Shown in pieces: positions 55,101 through 58,100 of a stretch of 64,000 bases of DNA. This DNA is from Spisula solida (lineage: Eukaryota; Mollusca; Bivalvia; Venerida; Mactridae), in contig OX365945.1 in the NCBI GenBank assembly GCA_947247005.1, positions 36,448,551 to 36,512,550 of the forward strand, in the 5' to 3' direction. The position numbers and the translations under genes were made by a program. Below the pieces are notes generated by a model. The model did not search any database and was not told the origin of the DNA. It saw only the letters and a list, made by a program, of their open reading frames with translations. How positions within the stretch are numbered: position 1 is the stretch's first letter; the number at the start of each line of letters is the position of its first letter.

Positions 55101-58100
55101 TATTTATTTTTTTCTGTTAATAAAAGTAAATGAACTATTTAAGAGTTCATCTTAAATTTGTCTGTTATTGCTCCCCACCCATCCTCTGCTATAAAATGTT
55201 CATAAGTGGTTCATTAACATTGACCTTCATTTAGCATGCAATTCTGATTCAGCGGTTACATATTGGGATATTTGTCCCAGCTGATTATAAAATAGATGAT
55301 CCCAGACTGTTAGGTGTAATCTTAACTAAATATATATTTAGTGAAGTAATAAATTCTAGGTTTGATTTGCATTTAATTCCCAGCAAGATAAGACAGAGCC
55401 GCCAGTTATGTGCAGGGGGAAAAAACGGAGGGAAATACATTTTCAAAGTATGGAATTTTTATGCTCCATTTGGAACTGCAAGGAGTATTTCCTTGTTTTT
55501 TGTCTTGGTATCGGTTTTATCATGCCATCAGTATAAGATAGTTGGATGGAGAATGCTGAAAAAAATGTGGAAATTAAACTTTTTTTTCATTAGATATATT
55601 GCCTGTTATACTAGATAGCACTGTGTGAGCAGAAGGAGATACGTTTACAGTGGCTCTTAAACAACCATTGTTCAAAGGCTATGGAATTTCAGTTTGTTAC
55701 AATCATTTAAGGCTTGATACTAAGTTCCTGATTGCAGTCAGATGTTAAATTTATGTTAATATAATCCTGGCAAGGGAAGCTGGTTCTACTTTCTCTTATA
55801 CCCTATTGGCCTCTCTCATACCTTCATAGTGCTGGTAACATCAGGAATGAGGTGTCGGGAGTGATTAATATAAGTTAGAAAAACTTGTTTCATAATGGAC
55901 CTAAAATAAATAAGTATAAACTATAAAACCGTCCAATGGATTTAGTGCTTGCTAGTTGCAGCTTCAGGTACCCGACTCTTCAGCCAGCTCCTTTAATTTG
56001 ATAAACCATTGTTATCAACATGGATAATTTACAATGTATGATGAATGTCATGTGCAGAAATAAATACTAGCAATCATATTTTAAGTTTATCTTCATCACT
56101 CGTAACTCAGATACAGTATTTATCAGCACAATACTTTACTCCAAGACTAGAATTTGTTTTACTTGTAGAAGACTATTAAAGTGGAAAGCTAATATTTCTG
56201 AGTTTGTTGTTTTGAAGAGACATATTCCAAGTCTCAGTATTGTGTCTAGAGGAGTCCATTATGTTATCTCCATTGATAACAAGTTGTATGCTACATTTAC
56301 TGTTAGAAATTTGATGTGCAGTAGTTGTCTATCTCTGGTCATGGTCAAGTTGCTCTACATTGCTGAGTTGTCTATCTCTGGTCATGGTCAAGTTGCTCTA
56401 CATTGCTGAGTTGTCTATCTGGTCATGGTCAAGTTGCTCTACATTGCTGAGTTGTCTATCTCTTGTCATGGTCAAGTTGCTCTACATTGCTGAGTTGTCT
56501 ATCTCTTGTCATGGTCAAGTTGCTCTACATTGCTGAGTTGTCTATCTCTTGTCATGGTCAAGTTGCTCTACATTGCTGAGTTGTCTATCTCTTGTCATGG
56601 TCAAGTTGCTCTACATTGCTGAGTTGTCTATCTGGTCATGGTCAAGTTGCTCTACATTGCTGAGTTGTCTATCTCTTGTCATGGTCAAGTTGCTCTACAT
56701 TGCTGAGTTGTCTATCTCTGGTCATGGTCAAGTTGCTCTACATTGCTGAGTTGTCTATCTCTTGTCATGGTCAAGTTGCTCTACATTGCTGAGTTGTCTA
56801 TCTGGTCATGGTCAAGTTGCACTACATTGCTGAGTTGTCTATCTGGTCATGGTCAAGTTACTCTACATTGCTGAGTTGTCTATCTCTTGTCATGGTCAAG
56901 TTGCTCTACATTGCTGAGTTGTCTATCTGGTCATGGTCAAGTTGCTCTACATTGCTGAGTTGTCTATCTCTTGTCATGGTCAAGTTGCTCTACATTGCTG
57001 AGTTGTCTATCTCTGGTCATGGTCAAGTTGCTCTACATTGCTGAGTTGTCTATCTCTTGTCATGGTCAAGTTGCTCTACATTGCTGAGTTGTCTATCTGG
57101 TCATGGTCAAGTTGCACTACATTGCTGAGTTGTCTATCTGGTCATGGTCAAGTTACTCTACATTGCTGAGTTGTCTATCTCTTGTCATGGTCAAGTTGCT
57201 CTACATTGCTGAGTTGTCTATCTCTTGTCATGGTCAAGTTGCTCTACATTGCTGAGTTGTCTATCTGGTCATGGTCAAGTTGCTCTAAATTGCTGAATTG
57301 TCTATCTCTTGTCATGGTCAAGTTGCTCTACATTGCTGAGTTGTCTATCTCTGGTCATGGTCAAGTCGCTCTACATTGCCGAGTTGTCTATCTCTTGTCA
57401 TGGTCAAGTTGCTCTACATTGCTGAGTTGTCTATCTGGTCATGGTAAAGTTGCTCTACATTGCTGAGTTGTCTATCTCTTGTCATGGTCAAGTTGCTCTA
57501 CATTGCTGAGTCGTCTATCTGGTCATGGTCAAGTTGCTCTACATTGCTGAGTTGTCTATCTCCTGTCGTCGTCAAGTTGCTCTACATTGCTAAGGTGATA
57601 GTGGTTGCGTATGTGGGTTCATGAAATATTCTAAAAATCCTGTAAGAAGTTAAGGTCTAGTACATTTTGTTGTATCGGCTGTGGTTTATGGTTTAATGTA
57701 CTGATCTATCATGTTACCCATGTCACATATTCTCAGTAGTTACTCTAGAAGTGTAGCCACATAGAAATAATGGGGAACTTCACAAATTTACAAAATTTGC
57801 TAACATTTCCACTACTGTTGTGTAATTTTTTCCTACAAACAAAGCTACAAAGAAATGTAAAACAACATAAATATTTCCTCATTCTCGATGTGTGAAATTC
57901 AGCATTTGCGAACTTTTTGACCGGCTAAAATGTCCAGGTGTAAGGTGTTCACTATGATGATGATGAATGTCTTGATTTTGTCAAAAATAATTGATTACTG
58001 TTGATTGATATATTTAGATGGTCTATACAGTTATGTTGGTCAGGTTGCTGCTCTGTTAGTATATATATCTGTGAGAATTGTTGTATTTTTGTATTGATAT

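Noticed and set aside
55367..55618. 83-codon plus-strand frame
   Set aside because: No acceptor or donor in phase with neighbouring formin exons, and hydrophobic/AT-driven composition.
56212..57466. Open frames rich in Leu, Ser and Cys
   Set aside because: Translations of the 41/43-bp minisatellite, interrupted whenever unit length changes phase.
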